The notes: generated from the letters alone by a model not told the origin. DNA of 64,000 bases from Nodosilinea sp. PGN35 (GCF_029109325.1 NZ_JAQKQJ010000021.1:407389-471388); one strand, 5' to 3'. Counted from the stretch's first letter, positions 8,162 to 17,025 are shown. Numbers and translations are program-made.

Positions 8162-9403
8162 CTAGCCAACACCAGGCAAGGTTGCGGGGCCCTGCTCCTG
8201 GGTAGGCCAGGGTTGGGGCACCAGGGTTGACAGGGCCTCTGTCAGTCCGGCTGTAGCCTGGGCATAGCTGTAGCGACCGATGTGGATTGACCCGGCCTGT
8301 CCCCACTGGTGCAATGGGCTGCGATCGCCCTCTGCCCCCTGGCGCTGGAAAGCCTGGCGTAGACAGGTCGCCAGGGCATCGACATCGCCCGCCGGAAAGA
8401 CCAGCCCGGTTTCGCCCGGTTTAACCAGATCGGCGGCACAGCCCACCTGGTCGCTGACAATCACGGGCGTTCCTAAGCACAGCGCTTCGTTGATAGCCAG
8501 GCCCCAGGTTTCACCCGAGCCACAGCTCGGCAACACCAGCACATCGCCCGTGGCGTAGGTGCGGGGCATCTGACTCTGGTTTTGAAACGGGGCAAAATAG
8601 ATGTGGCCATGGCCTGAGGCCTGGGCCTGCTGTCTGACGGCCTCCTCTAAACTGCCAGAGCCAACAAAAAGTAGAGAGACCTGGGGCAAATCGGCCCGCA
8701 AAAAGGCCTGGAGCAGATCCAGCGGCCGCTTTTTAGGAATCAGTTTACCGGCAAACAAAACCACCCTGTGATCCGCTGGGATGCCCAGATCGCGCTTCCA
8801 GGCAGCGGCCTCGCGATCGGCGGCGGCGGCCTGAGTCATAAACCGGCTGTTGTCGATCGCATGGGGTGAGAAAAACAGGCGATCGTCCCCTACGCCGTGG
8901 TATCGAAAATACTCACGGTTGGCCTGGCCGACATAGAGGCAGGCGTCAAAGTTTTTGTAGAGCTGCGTAATCCACTGGCGTTTCAAGCCCGCTTTTAAGC
9001 CCGTTTCAGGCACCAATCGGTGGGAATCTCCCCGAAACAGCAAGGGGGTTTCATGCCAGCTCCACAAAAATCGATAGAGGCTGGCGTAGTTGTAGTTCAT
9101 CATCAACACCGCATCGGGCTGAAAAGCCCGCACCTGGGCCATCAGCGTTGGGTTTTGCAGGCCCCAAAAGTGGCTGGTGCCCGGTCGCTGGCTGGTGTTG
9201 GGCACAAACTCATGGTCATACCCCCCCAGCAGCGGAATATCCCACTGAATCGCCTGATTAAACTGGCGATCGGCCTGCTGGGTAACGCCAAAATTCCAGA
9301 GATAGAACACCCGCAGGTTAAGGCCCGCCGTAGCACTCAAATGCTGAAACCAGGGGGCGTAGTACTGAATAGGGTGGGACGTAATAATGGCGAGGCGAAG
9401 CAT
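8162..9403 (-). CDS. Family 4 glycosyltransferase
   Basis: About 413 residues. The N-terminal half (MLRLAIITSHPIQYYAPWFQHL) and the GVGDDRLFFSPHAIDN segment resemble GT4 enzymes of the exopolysaccharide type that modify lipid-linked sugars. The donor half has VVLFAGKLIPKKRPLDLLQAF and GSGETWGLAINEALCLGTPVIVSD (E-x7-E). Cytoplasmic, with no signal peptide. It is separated from its upstream neighbour by a repeat-rich spacer, so it may have its own promoter. Donor and acceptor are unknown. Confidence 0.92.
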   Translation of the reverse strand: MLRLAIITSHPIQYYAPWFQHLSATAGLNLRVFYLWNFGVTQQADRQFNQAIQWDIPLLGGYDHEFVPNTSQRPGTSHFWGLQNPTLMAQVRAFQPDAVLMMNYNYASLYRFLWSWHETPLLFRGDSHRLVPETGLKAGLKRQWITQLYKNFDACLYVGQANREYFRYHGVGDDRLFFSPHAIDNSRFMTQAAAADREAAAWKRDLGIPADHRVVLFAGKLIPKKRPLDLLQAFLRADLPQVSLLFVGSGSLEEAVRQQAQASGHGHIYFAPFQNQSQMPRTYATGDVLVLPSCGSGETWGLAINEALCLGTPVIVSDQVGCAADLVKPGETGLVFPAGDVDALATCLRQAFQRQGAEGDRSPLHQWGQAGSIHIGRYSYAQATAGLTEALSTLVPQPWPTQEQGPATLPGVG

Positions 9404-9560
9404 AGTTTTCCTCTAGTTTTTGAGAATTTGAGTTTGAATAAATTGCCGGGAAAAGCTGGCCTGTTCACCCATAGGTAAATTAGCCAACAAACCTTTATAG
9501 CGCTTGCTATTGTGTAGGTTGGGTGACGCGATAGCAGAACCCAACTCAACTTGATCTGGC

Positions 9561-9589
9561 GTTGGGTTTCACTTCGTTTCACCCAACCT
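9561..9589. repeat. Hairpin repeat GTTGGGTTTCAC-type
   Basis: GTTGGGT and ACCCAAC arms flank a TTCACTTCGTTTC centre. A second copy with one difference lies at 11681-11709, also between polysaccharide genes. Confidence 0.7.
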
Positions 9590-9688
9590 AACTTTATGTT
9601 TTGTCAGCAGAAGACTTTGCCGCCGTAGGGTAGGTAGTGACCACCCTACGGTTGTTCATGCCAAATCCCGGTTGTTAGCACCTAGTTT

Positions 9689-9717
9689 GTAGGGGCATTG
9701 CAGTGCAATGCCCCTAC
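9689..9717. repeat. Perfect 29-bp palindrome
   Basis: GTAGGGGCATTGCA, one central base, then the exact complement. A half-copy (GCAGTGCAATGCCCCTAC) occurs at ~13257, in another intergenic gap of the same locus. Confidence 0.75.
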
Positions 9718-9768
9718 GAGATTTCTGGCTTAAATTAGGGTTTCTCGATGGAACTCTTCCCCGCCCCG

Positions 9769-11289
9769 TCAACTGATCGATCGCTCCGGAGATAGTGGAC
9801 GTTTGGGCCGCACCAGATAGGGGTAGGACTTGCCATAAAAACCTGCGCTTCCAGAACGCCCTCCCGCAATTTTGGGCCGATAGATCTTCATAAACGCATA
9901 CTTGATACCGACGATGGGCACCGACGATTGAAACAGCGTCGCGGCATAGACCCCGGCGGTCCATTCCGTTGAGGCTAGGGCCAGACTCATAATCAGCACG
10001 CAAAACATCATGCGGGCCGAGAAGGGGGGCGTACCAATGGCCGCTATGGTGATCGTTCCGTAGAAGGCCCCCATAATGCCGCCAATTAAGATGCAGCCAA
10101 AGTAGCCAAAATTGGCGTAGGCTTCAGGCAACAACCCCCAGGCAATGGTCGTTTTCCAGGTTTGCTCGTAGGTCTGTCGCCGCACGTGAACGTTCAGCAT
10201 GTGAGTGCCCTCATGGCTGCGCAGTTTGTTGGGGTTGAGAATCCTCGGCACGATCAGGCCGGGAATGATGGCGTAGGTTTTGCCCTCCAGGTAGGGGTAG
10301 GGTTCTGGAATTTTGGCCTGGGCCATCATCAGCATGTGAATGACGCTGGATCGCTCCACAAAGGACTCTTTTTCTTCCACCTTTTCCCACCGCTGGGGCA
10401 CATGATTTTTGTTTTCCTCCGCATAGCCCTGCCACTCCTGAAACCAGGCGGCATACTGCCAGGGCTGCACAAAGTGGGGGGTATCTCCTTCCCAATATTT
10501 GTGGCGCATTTCGTGTTTGCCGTAGTGCAGCGGCAGCAGCAGAAAAATCCCCATCAGCAGCCCCACAATCGGTAGCCGCCGCCCCCCGATGACAAAGGCC
10601 ATCACCGACAGCAGAAACAGGGTGAGCGATGTCTTTAGGATCAGCCCAGCGGCGGCGGTGACGATGTTGGCCACCAGGGCCCAAAAAAAGATGTACTGCT
10701 TCGGGCGCGGCATGGAGTTTTGTCCGGCCCGGTAGGCCAGCACAAAAATACCCAAAAAGCTCAGACCCAGAATGATGCCCCGCACAATGGTAAACAGCTT
10801 GTCGGGGATGCCACTCCAGCCCCCCACAACGTACATGTTCAAAAAAGCCCCCGCCGCTACGACGGAGATAAAAACGTTGTCGGCGGTAGCGGTTTTGAGG
10901 GCGCGGAAGGGCTTTTTCACAGTTCTTGGGGTTCTGACAATCTGGAGCCAGACGAGGGTGCCACTGGCCAAGAACAGCACCGTCGTCAGCGCCCCCCGCA
11001 GCTGAGCCTCTGGGCTGTAGGACAGCACATTGGGGTTGGCACTCAGCAGCGGCAGACAAAAGGTCCACAGATAGGTCAGCGAAAAGAACGGATATACGGG
11101 CAACCCCTGCACCTGCCCGGCGCACCACAGGTACACCGGAAACATGCTGGCCACCCCAATCGACAGGGCACCGATCGCCGTCTCCTGGGGCACACTGCGC
11201 AAACTGTCGAGGTTGGAGAACAGCAGCGCCGCCATCCCGGCCCAGAACAGGAGGGTCATGGCTTCGGATTTTTGACCGGGGGTGGACAT
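9769..11289 (-). CDS. Wzy-like oligosaccharide repeat-unit polymerase (polytopic membrane protein)
   Basis: About 506 residues with ten or more hydrophobic segments and a large hydrophilic loop (~280-400, MRHKYWEGDTPHFVQPWQYAAWF ... PGLIVPRILNPNKLRS), as in O-antigen polymerases and related ligases. The first convincing residues are MSTPGQKSEAMTLLFWAGMAALLF at 11289; the 103 in-frame codons upstream translate repeat DNA (HPSTPPPLHPFTP) and are discarded. A second Met (MTLLFW) is possible. It would join lipid-linked repeat units outside the membrane. Coexistence with a Wzm/Wzt exporter suggests more than one export route. Identity rests on topology and context, not a catalytic motif. Confidence 0.75.
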   Translation of the reverse strand: MSTPGQKSEAMTLLFWAGMAALLFSNLDSLRSVPQETAIGALSIGVASMFPVYLWCAGQVQGLPVYPFFSLTYLWTFCLPLLSANPNVLSYSPEAQLRGALTTVLFLASGTLVWLQIVRTPRTVKKPFRALKTATADNVFISVVAAGAFLNMYVVGGWSGIPDKLFTIVRGIILGLSFLGIFVLAYRAGQNSMPRPKQYIFFWALVANIVTAAAGLILKTSLTLFLLSVMAFVIGGRRLPIVGLLMGIFLLLPLHYGKHEMRHKYWEGDTPHFVQPWQYAAWFQEWQGYAEENKNHVPQRWEKVEEKESFVERSSVIHMLMMAQAKIPEPYPYLEGKTYAIIPGLIVPRILNPNKLRSHEGTHMLNVHVRRQTYEQTWKTTIAWGLLPEAYANFGYFGCILIGGIMGAFYGTITIAAIGTPPFSARMMFCVLIMSLALASTEWTAGVYAATLFQSSVPIVGIKYAFMKIYRPKIAGGRSGSAGFYGKSYPYLVRPKRPLSPERSIS

Positions 11290-11393
11290 GGGTGTTGGGG
11301 TGAAGGGGTGGAGGGGTGGAGGGGTGGAGGGGTGGAGGGGTGGAGGGGTGAAGGGGTGAAGGGGTGGTGGGGTGGAGGGGTGAAGGGAAGCTG
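11290..11393. repeat. Octamer tandem repeat (GGTGGAGG) before a start codon
   Basis: At least ten 8-bp units (GGTGGAGG, with GGTGAAGG and GGTGGTGG variants) begin within a few bases of the ATG at 11289 on the minus strand, giving CCTCCACC repeats in the transcript just before the start codon. Confidence 0.85.
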
Positions 11394-11435
11394 TAGGGTG
11401 GCACTGCCTACCACGGGGGAAACTGCTTTCTAAAA

Positions 11436-11649
11436 CGTGAGTTCGACAGAGAATACTTCTTGGGCAAACGGGCTGATCGTCCCCTGCTGGGAGGGGTAGG
11501 GGTGGGTTTTTCTGGAATAAGAAGCCATTTTCCCCGTATTCAGAGGCCTGCTTTTCGTCGCTATTTTGACCCACCCCGCCCTTCGGGCACCCCTCCAAGG
11601 AGGGGATGGGGCTAACTTCTCTGCTGCATGAGATTCCATCGAACTGACG
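11436..11649. mobile_element. MITE-like element, family A, copy 1
   Basis: 214 bp with terminal inverted repeats CGTGAGTTCGA / CGTCAGTTCGA and internal blocks CCCCTSCTGGGAGGGG and CCCACCCCGCCC. The 9-bp sequence TTTCTAAAA flanks it on both sides (11427-11435 and 11650-11658), as expected for a target duplication. No open frame of note. A second copy is at 18349-18562 and a degraded one at ~22390-22560. Confidence 0.75.
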
Positions 11650-11680
11650 TTTCTAAAAAAACAAACTCAATACAACTGGT

Positions 11681-11709
11681 GTTGGGTTTCACTGCGTTTC
11701 ACCCAACCT
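11681..11709. repeat. Hairpin repeat GTTGGGTTTCAC-type, copy 2
   Basis: Same sequence as 9561-9589 except one centre base (ACTGCG for ACTTCG). Confidence 0.7.
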
Positions 11710-11748
11710 ACAGGCGGTCTAAGTCTTGGCTTTGACAGCCCCTTGGCT

Positions 11749-13131
11749 CTAGGGAGAGCGGACACAGCGATCGAATACCTGGCAGAGGGTTTGGGTCATG
11801 GCGCGGGCGGTATAGGGGGCGAAGGCGTCCCAGTCGGTGGGGGGCGGGGTGTGCTGCGGCTGGGCCAGCAGGGTGCGCAGGGGGGCAGCGAGCTGGCGGG
11901 CGAGCTGCTCTGGGGAGGTGTGGGCGTCGAAGGTGATGGCGGTGCCCGCCTGGGTCTGGTGCAGAATATCCACAACCGAACTGGCGGCGTGGAAGACGGC
12001 GAGGATCGGCTTTTTGGCCAGCACCGCCGGGTACAGCTTGGAGGCGGTGTACTGGGGGTCGCTGGAGCCGATCAGCAGCACGGCATCGCTGTCGGTGAGC
12101 AGTTTCTGGGCCTCGGCGTAGGGCACCCGCTGGGGGTGCTCGGTGACCAGGTCGGCGACGCCTGCGGCGGCGGCGAGGGGGGCAATGGTTGCGATCGCTC
12201 GTCCGACGGGGGCATAGCTGGTGCCGATGAAGTGGAGGTGAACCCGGTCGGCCAGGTCGGGCTGCTGCGATCGCACCTCCTGCAACCCCAGCAGCAACCC
12301 CTGCACCGCCACCGCCATATCCGGCCCGCCTCGGCCCACGTAGACCCAGTGTTGGCGACCATCGTTGGGGTCAAAATGGGTCTGCTGGAGGGGGCAGCGG
12401 GCCAGCTGGGCAAAGTCGGCCTCCGGTGCCCCAAAGGGCAGCACGGTGAACTGTTCCGGTTGCAGCCAGGGATAGCGGGCCTGCAAGGTCTGGGTGTAGG
12501 CCGCCGACACGGCCACCACCTGGCTCACCCCGGCCATCACTCGGGGCTCCCAAAAGGCGGCCAGGGCCTTGTCGAGGCCGTACTTGAGGCGGCCACCGGG
12601 GCGGTGCTGACCCGCCGGGGCGGCCTCCACCCGCCAGGGATCTTGAGAATCGACTGCGAAGGGAACGCCAAACCGCCGCTGCCAGTAGGGGCCGAGAATC
12701 ATCACCGGGAAGAGGGTGGTGGAGAAAAAGACCAGGTCAAAGGATTGCTCGGCCAGCAGGCGATCGCCCAGCCGGGCCAGGTAGGGCAGACACCGCCAGC
12801 CCACGTGGCCCAACCCCACCCAGCGGGTGATCGACTTGGGCAGCGCCCCGGCCTGGTGAACGGGCAGGGCCGGGGGCAGCGTCTGCATCAGCCACTCGTC
12901 CTGGGGGTGGGGCACTTCCTCGGGGTTGACGGTGAGAATTTCGGCCTCCCAGCCCAGCCCCTCCAGGTAGGGGAGGGCTGTGCGCAGGCGCTGATGGTCG
13001 GGCGCATTGACGGGCGGAAAGTGGGGGCTGACCAGCAGCACCCGCCGCCGGGGCGATGAGGACGCACTCACGTCTAGAAAATTCACTGGGGGAGAAATGG
13101 GCCGGGGGGAAACAGCAGGCATGGGCAGCAC
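11749..13131 (-). CDS. Glycosyltransferase, GT4-like (GT-B fold)
   Basis: About 460 residues. After a ~28-residue Pro/Ser-rich leader comes RRVLLVSPHFPPVNAPDHQRLRTALPYLEGLGWEAEILTV, the N-terminal nucleotide-binding-like half of GT4 proteins that also begin SPHFPP. Then AVDSQDPWRVE and a donor half (HWVYVGRGGPDMAVAVQGLL; DSDAVLLIGSSDPQYTASKLYPAVLAKKPILAVFH). The E-x7-E signature is replaced by DPQYTASKLYPAVLAKK, as in the WcaI-like branch. The leader may be non-coding read-through; a later start is possible. Part of the minus-strand sugar locus. Confidence 0.85.
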   Translation of the reverse strand: MLPMPAVSPRPISPPVNFLDVSASSSPRRRVLLVSPHFPPVNAPDHQRLRTALPYLEGLGWEAEILTVNPEEVPHPQDEWLMQTLPPALPVHQAGALPKSITRWVGLGHVGWRCLPYLARLGDRLLAEQSFDLVFFSTTLFPVMILGPYWQRRFGVPFAVDSQDPWRVEAAPAGQHRPGGRLKYGLDKALAAFWEPRVMAGVSQVVAVSAAYTQTLQARYPWLQPEQFTVLPFGAPEADFAQLARCPLQQTHFDPNDGRQHWVYVGRGGPDMAVAVQGLLLGLQEVRSQQPDLADRVHLHFIGTSYAPVGRAIATIAPLAAAAGVADLVTEHPQRVPYAEAQKLLTDSDAVLLIGSSDPQYTASKLYPAVLAKKPILAVFHAASSVVDILHQTQAGTAITFDAHTSPEQLARQLAAPLRTLLAQPQHTPPPTDWDAFAPYTARAMTQTLCQVFDRCVRSP

Positions 13132-13359
13132 CGATGCAACGTTATTCCCAGCCTGGGGGGTCGGTGTTTGCGATCGCGTCTGCGGAGAGGTTTACCATCT
13201 CCTGCTCGGTAAAAATCGGCTTGCCCCAGCGTATCGGCGCAGTTCGCCGTGGGGGATTGCAGTGCAATGCCCCTACCAGGGATTCCGCCGATCTACGACC
13301 ATCCCTGTCCTCAACCTGACAAACCCCTGGCACTCTGCGCTGTAAACCGACTCCCCTCC

Positions 13360-13404
13360 CTGATACCTGATACCTAAAACCTGACACCTAAAACCTGACA
13401 CCCT
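13360..13404. repeat. Heptamer tandem repeat (CTGATAC/CTAAAAC/CTGACAC)
   Basis: Six consecutive 7-bp units. It lies just past the 3' end of the next glycosyltransferase gene. The same heptamer family (complement AGGTATC, AGGTGTC) recurs at 19700-19755 and ~22366-22385. Confidence 0.8.
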
Positions 13405-14466
13405 CTAAACCTCAGCTGCTGCGATCGCCGCCCTCCCCGCACGGCACTGCGCCTGGTACAGCGCTTCGTACTGGCTCACGATCGCTGCCGCCGAGAAATG
13501 GCTTTCGACCCGCTGACGGCAGTTGCTCCGCTGAATCGTCGGGAGTTGCGCGATCGCCCCCACCGCCTCTGCGATCGAATTGACCAGAAAGCCATCGACC
13601 CCAGGCCTTACAATCTCGGGCAATGATCCTCGGGAAGTCGAGATCACTGGCGTGCCGCAGGCCAGGGCTTCGGCAAACACAATCCCAAACGGCTCATCCC
13701 ACTCGATGGGCACCACCATGGCGGCGGCCCGGCCCAGCAGCTCATTTTTTTGACGGTCGTCCACGGGGCCAACGTACTCAATGCCGTCTTTGCCCAGGTG
13801 GGGGGCAATCTGGCGTTCCCAGTAGGCCATCCCCTGAGGGGATTCGACCCGGTTGCCCGCAATCAGCAGGCGGCGGTGACTCTGCTGGGCAGCGGCGATC
13901 GCATTGTGGGCTCCCTTAATCGGGTCTAGCCGACTGAGAAACACCAGCGGCGCATCCTCGGCCACCTGGGGCTGAAAGGTAAACTTCTCCAGCTGCACGC
14001 AGTTGTGGATTGGCTGCCACTGCCCCCCGGCGGGCCGTCCCTGGCGACAAATGTGCTCGCTACAGCCGGTAAAGGTGAGGCTGGTGCCCGCCAGCTTGGC
14101 CGCCAGGCCCACGGTGCGTCCGGTGGGCTGCCGCTGGTACGACATGACTTTCGGCAGCGCCGTCGGCAGCAGCGGCAGCAGGTACTGCAACCGCGAAAAG
14201 CTGTGCAGCACATCCGGCTGAAACCGCTGCACCGCCTGCCACAGGGCCGCCGTGTTGCGCAGGGTGTCCCCAGCCGATTGGGAACTCAGCCCCGGCCAGG
14301 GGTAGAAGGCATCCACTGGGCAGGTCGAGTCGCGGTGGGCCACCAGACCCACCCGGTGGCCCCGCTGCCGCAGGCCCTCTACCAGCAGGTCGATGATGCG
14401 TTCAATACCCCCGTAGAGGGTGGGGGGGACGGGGAGTTCGGGGTCGGCGGTGAGGAGGATGTTCAT
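13405..14466 (-). CDS. Family 4 glycosyltransferase
   Basis: MNILLTADPELPVPPTLYGGIERIIDLLVEGL is the Gly-rich acceptor loop of GT4 enzymes of the 'PPxxYGGIE' type. The donor half has APLVFLSRLDPIKGAHNAI, IEYVGPVDDRQKNELLG and PIEWDEPFGIVFAEALACGTPVI (E-x7-E intact). About 353 residues, compact and cytoplasmic. It is one of several consecutive sugar transferases, probably for one sugar of the same polymer. The start is well fixed by the motif beginning at residue 2. Confidence 0.93.
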   Translation of the reverse strand: MNILLTADPELPVPPTLYGGIERIIDLLVEGLRQRGHRVGLVAHRDSTCPVDAFYPWPGLSSQSAGDTLRNTAALWQAVQRFQPDVLHSFSRLQYLLPLLPTALPKVMSYQRQPTGRTVGLAAKLAGTSLTFTGCSEHICRQGRPAGGQWQPIHNCVQLEKFTFQPQVAEDAPLVFLSRLDPIKGAHNAIAAAQQSHRRLLIAGNRVESPQGMAYWERQIAPHLGKDGIEYVGPVDDRQKNELLGRAAAMVVPIEWDEPFGIVFAEALACGTPVISTSRGSLPEIVRPGVDGFLVNSIAEAVGAIAQLPTIQRSNCRQRVESHFSAAAIVSQYEALYQAQCRAGRAAIAAAEV

Positions 14467-14521
14467 GGGTTTGAGGGAATGGAGTGAAGGGGTGAGGGGT
14501 GAAGGGGTGAAGGGGTGAAGA
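14467..14521. repeat. C-rich tandem repeat before a start codon
   Basis: GGTGAAGG/GGTGAGG units upstream of the ATG at 14466, as before other genes of this locus. Confidence 0.75.
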
Positions 14522-14581
14522 TGAATCGGCCCGAGCGATACTGAATCCGGCTTGGTTAGCCTCGGTTAGGCTGGGCAAACG

Positions 14582-14682
14582 CCGTAAGGCGACTTCTGGA
14601 AAACTTTCTCCCTAGTGCACCCTACGGTGGCTGCGGTCGCTGGATAGAGCGGGGATCTTCTTTTCCAGAAATCTCCTAAGGA
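14582..14682 (-). mobile_element. MITE-like element, family C, copy 1
   Basis: About 101 bp. Ends read inward as CCGTAAGGCGACTTCTGGAAA and CCTTAGGAGATTTCTGGAAA, an imperfect ~20-bp inverted repeat. The interior is the reverse complement of the copy at 36601-36709, including a shared GATCCC.GCTCTATCCAGCG segment. No coding capacity. Confidence 0.7.
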
Positions 14683-14707
14683 CTCTGGTCAGGCTACGCC
14701 AATGTCC

Positions 14708-16003
14708 CTAGGCAATCCGTCTGTTTGAAATCGGGGTTATGCGATTTGGATTTGGTATGAGTGCTGGTGCTGGCCGGTTGACGCCAGCTAGGGCTGTGGT
14801 CAACGCCATCTCGGCGGCGGCCAGTAACGTTTTCTCTTCTAGCTCCCAGCTAAAGCGGGATTGGGCTGCATGGCGGGCTGCGGTCTTCGCCGCCTGGAGC
14901 CGGGCAGGATTGCACACCAGATCCTCAATGGCGGCGGCGAGGGCTTGCCCGTCTCCCGCTGCCACCAAATGCCCGATCGCGGGAGCCTGCCGAAACACCT
15001 CGCGCTGACCGGCGGTGTCGGTGGCAATCACCGCCAGCCCGGCCTGGAGGTACTGAAACAGCTTGTTGGTCACCGTCAGGTTGCGGCTGGGCGGATCGAC
15101 CTGCTCCAGGGCCAGGCCGATGTCGTTTTCGGCGATGCGGATGGGCAGCTCACCATTGGGCACGGTGGGGTGAATATGAACATGGGTCGCCCAGCCCAGC
15201 GGAATCTGGTGGGCTAGCCAGGTCTGGTGGGCGGGCGAACAGGTGCCGCGCAGGTGCACCTCTACCGGCAGGGTCAGATGGGGCAGCGCCTCAAACAGCA
15301 GCTCTAAGCCCCGCCCTGGCCCAATGGTTTGGGAAAACCAGTGCAGTCGCAGGGTGCGATGGGGGCAAGCCGGGGGCAGCTCAGTCTTCGTTTGCGGGAA
15401 AACGTTGTACACCACCGTCGGCGGGGTGACGCAATAGTGGGCGGCGATCGCCTGGGCCATGGCCTGGGAAGGGGCCAGGCGGTAGGAGCAACCCCGCAGC
15501 AGAGCGGCTTCTAGCTCAGCGATCCAGGCGGTTGGGCGAGTCTGGCGGGCCGAGGGCAGCAGATCTTGGGAAAACCAGTCTTCAAAATCGACGCCGACCT
15601 GGTAGCCCTGCTGCATCAGCCGTTGCCCCACCCACAGCCCCGCCTCAGAGTGGACGATGGTGAGGTCGGCGCTAACGGTCCGGGCCAGGCGCAGCAGCCG
15701 ACGGGCTCCGTAGCCCAGCAGGGCGGGCGTTTTTAGCCCCAGCCACCGATAGAGCTGTCGAGCCACCGCCGCCTGGAGGCGTACCCCAAGGCGATCGCGC
15801 TGCCCCGGACGAAAATCTAGCGCCGGGTAAAAAGCCCAGGCCTTTTTGGCCAGCAGAGCCCTGTCGCGCTCGACCAGTCTGGCATCGAACCAGCCCCCCG
15901 CCACCGTGACATCGTGACCGGCGGCGGCCAGGGCATCGGCCTCTTTTTGGGGTCGGGGCGCGGTGCAGAGGTGCCCGCCAATCAAAATCAAGATTCTTGC
16001 CAT
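14708..16003 (-). CDS. Glycosyltransferase, GT4-like
   Basis: Starts MARILILIGGHLCTAPRPQKEADALAAAGHDVTV; the 29 codons upstream lie inside the neighbouring gene and are not used. The ~431 residues show a GT-B fold, with DLTIVHSEAGLWVG and VGVDFEDWFS in the first half, and LRLHWFSQTIGPGRGLELL and SRNLTVTNKLFQYLQAGLAVIATDTAGQREV in the second, where E-x7-E is replaced by a TVTNKLFQYLQAG form. The last ~18 residues (PALIPNPNRITPISNRRIA) are a translated dispersed repeat (ATACCAAATCC...), so the natural C-terminus has been altered. It overlaps the next GT2 gene by 16 bases, so the two are cotranscribed. Confidence 0.87.
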   Translation of the reverse strand: MARILILIGGHLCTAPRPQKEADALAAAGHDVTVAGGWFDARLVERDRALLAKKAWAFYPALDFRPGQRDRLGVRLQAAVARQLYRWLGLKTPALLGYGARRLLRLARTVSADLTIVHSEAGLWVGQRLMQQGYQVGVDFEDWFSQDLLPSARQTRPTAWIAELEAALLRGCSYRLAPSQAMAQAIAAHYCVTPPTVVYNVFPQTKTELPPACPHRTLRLHWFSQTIGPGRGLELLFEALPHLTLPVEVHLRGTCSPAHQTWLAHQIPLGWATHVHIHPTVPNGELPIRIAENDIGLALEQVDPPSRNLTVTNKLFQYLQAGLAVIATDTAGQREVFRQAPAIGHLVAAGDGQALAAAIEDLVCNPARLQAAKTAARHAAQSRFSWELEEKTLLAAAEMALTTALAGVNRPAPALIPNPNRITPISNRRIA

Positions 16004-17025
16004 TGGGGGCGCTCCTCCTGCATGGGCAGTCGGGCGGCGCGATCGGCCTTTGGCAGCATGCGCCCCAGCGCCAGATGGCGATAGCCCCACTGGTGCAAAA
16101 AGAGCTGGGCCTGGCGGGCTCGCCGCCAGCCCACCAGCCGGGCCATCAGCTGAAAGAGAGGCCCCCCCATCGGCTTTTCGGTGGCACCGCCCAGCTGCCG
16201 TACCTGCCGGGCGGCCAGGTTGCGCAGCGAGGGCACGGCGGGAAAAACTTCGTAGATGAAGCGCTGCATCAGGTTGGCGCAGACCTGCCGGGTGCGATCG
16301 CTGTCTTCAGCCGCTAACAGGTGCTGGCTTTGCAGGGCCAAAGCTCGATACTGCGAGGCCCAGGCCGCCGTAGTTTTGCGCCCGCTGAGGCTCTGGCGGT
16401 TGCCCGAGCGGTAGTAGCTGCGAGCCGCCGAGCAAAAACGAACCTCCCGGCTCGCCAGGATGACGCGGGCAAAGTATTCGCCATCGTCGTTCAGCGAGAG
16501 GGAGCTTTGCCAGGGGCCAGCGGCTCGAATCAGCGATCGCGGCACCAGCCAGGCGACGGGCGGCATCATCCAGTGGCCCGACCAGGCGCACACCAGCCAG
16601 TCTACCGGAGCCATATTTCGCCACAGTGGCTCGGGAGTAAAGGTGGCCTCCTGGGGCTGGCGGTAAAATCTGCCCCAGGCTCCAGAAATTACACAGTCGG
16701 GATGCTGCTCCAGCAGCGCCATCTGCTGCTCAATTTTGTCGGGGGCCAGCACGTCGTCAGCATCGAGAAACTGAATCACCTCCCCCTGGGCCAGGTCGAG
16801 GGCCAAGTTGCGGGTGGCGGCAGCTCCCTGGTTGCGCTGGGCAATAATGCGCAAATTGGGATGCTCAAACTGGCTGGCGACGATCAGGCTGTCATCGGTG
16901 GAACCGTCGTCAATCAAGATAATTTCAAAGTTGGGCCAGGTCTGGCCCAGGGCCGACCTCAGTGTCTCTGCGAGCCAGGGTGCGGCGTTGTGACAGGGAA
17001 TTAGAATTGAAACAAGGGGTTTCAT
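15988..17025 (-). CDS. Family 2 glycosyltransferase
   Basis: 345 residues beginning MKPLVSILIPCHNAAPWLAETLRSALGQTWPNFEIILIDDGSTDDS, a textbook GT2 nucleotide-binding start, followed by NQGAAATRNLALDLAQGEVIQFLDADD (DXD-type) and LNDDGEYFARVILASREV, the region for the catalytic base (ED/DD). It has no membrane helix and so is a soluble or peripheral transferase. Its start region is unambiguous. It is the upstream partner of the overlapping gene ending at 14708. Confidence 0.94.
   Translation of the reverse strand: MKPLVSILIPCHNAAPWLAETLRSALGQTWPNFEIILIDDGSTDDSLIVASQFEHPNLRIIAQRNQGAAATRNLALDLAQGEVIQFLDADDVLAPDKIEQQMALLEQHPDCVISGAWGRFYRQPQEATFTPEPLWRNMAPVDWLVCAWSGHWMMPPVAWLVPRSLIRAAGPWQSSLSLNDDGEYFARVILASREVRFCSAARSYYRSGNRQSLSGRKTTAAWASQYRALALQSQHLLAAEDSDRTRQVCANLMQRFIYEVFPAVPSLRNLAARQVRQLGGATEKPMGGPLFQLMARLVGWRRARQAQLFLHQWGYRHLALGRMLPKADRAARLPMQEERPQWQES

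Larger units (their letters stand above)
9404..9768. other. Repeat-filled spacer
   Basis: No gene seen. The spacer holds a hairpin repeat at 9561-9589, a perfect palindrome at 9689-9717 (GTAGGGGCATTGCA and its complement) and a shorter copy of the GGTTGGGTGA repeat around 9518-9550. Confidence 0.6.

Noticed and set aside
7960..8172. 70-codon minus-strand frame
   Set aside because: No motif, no ribosome-binding site, overlaps the end of the next gene; composition is Arg/Ser-rich like non-coding GC-rich DNA.
11290..11393. Possible CRISPR-like array
   Set aside because: Direct 8-bp units with no spacers; there is no repeat of 25-40 bp with unique spacers anywhere in the window, and no cas gene.
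11290..11598. 103-codon extension of the polymerase-like gene
   Set aside because: Reads through an octamer repeat and a MITE; Pro/His/Thr repeats, no helix or signal.
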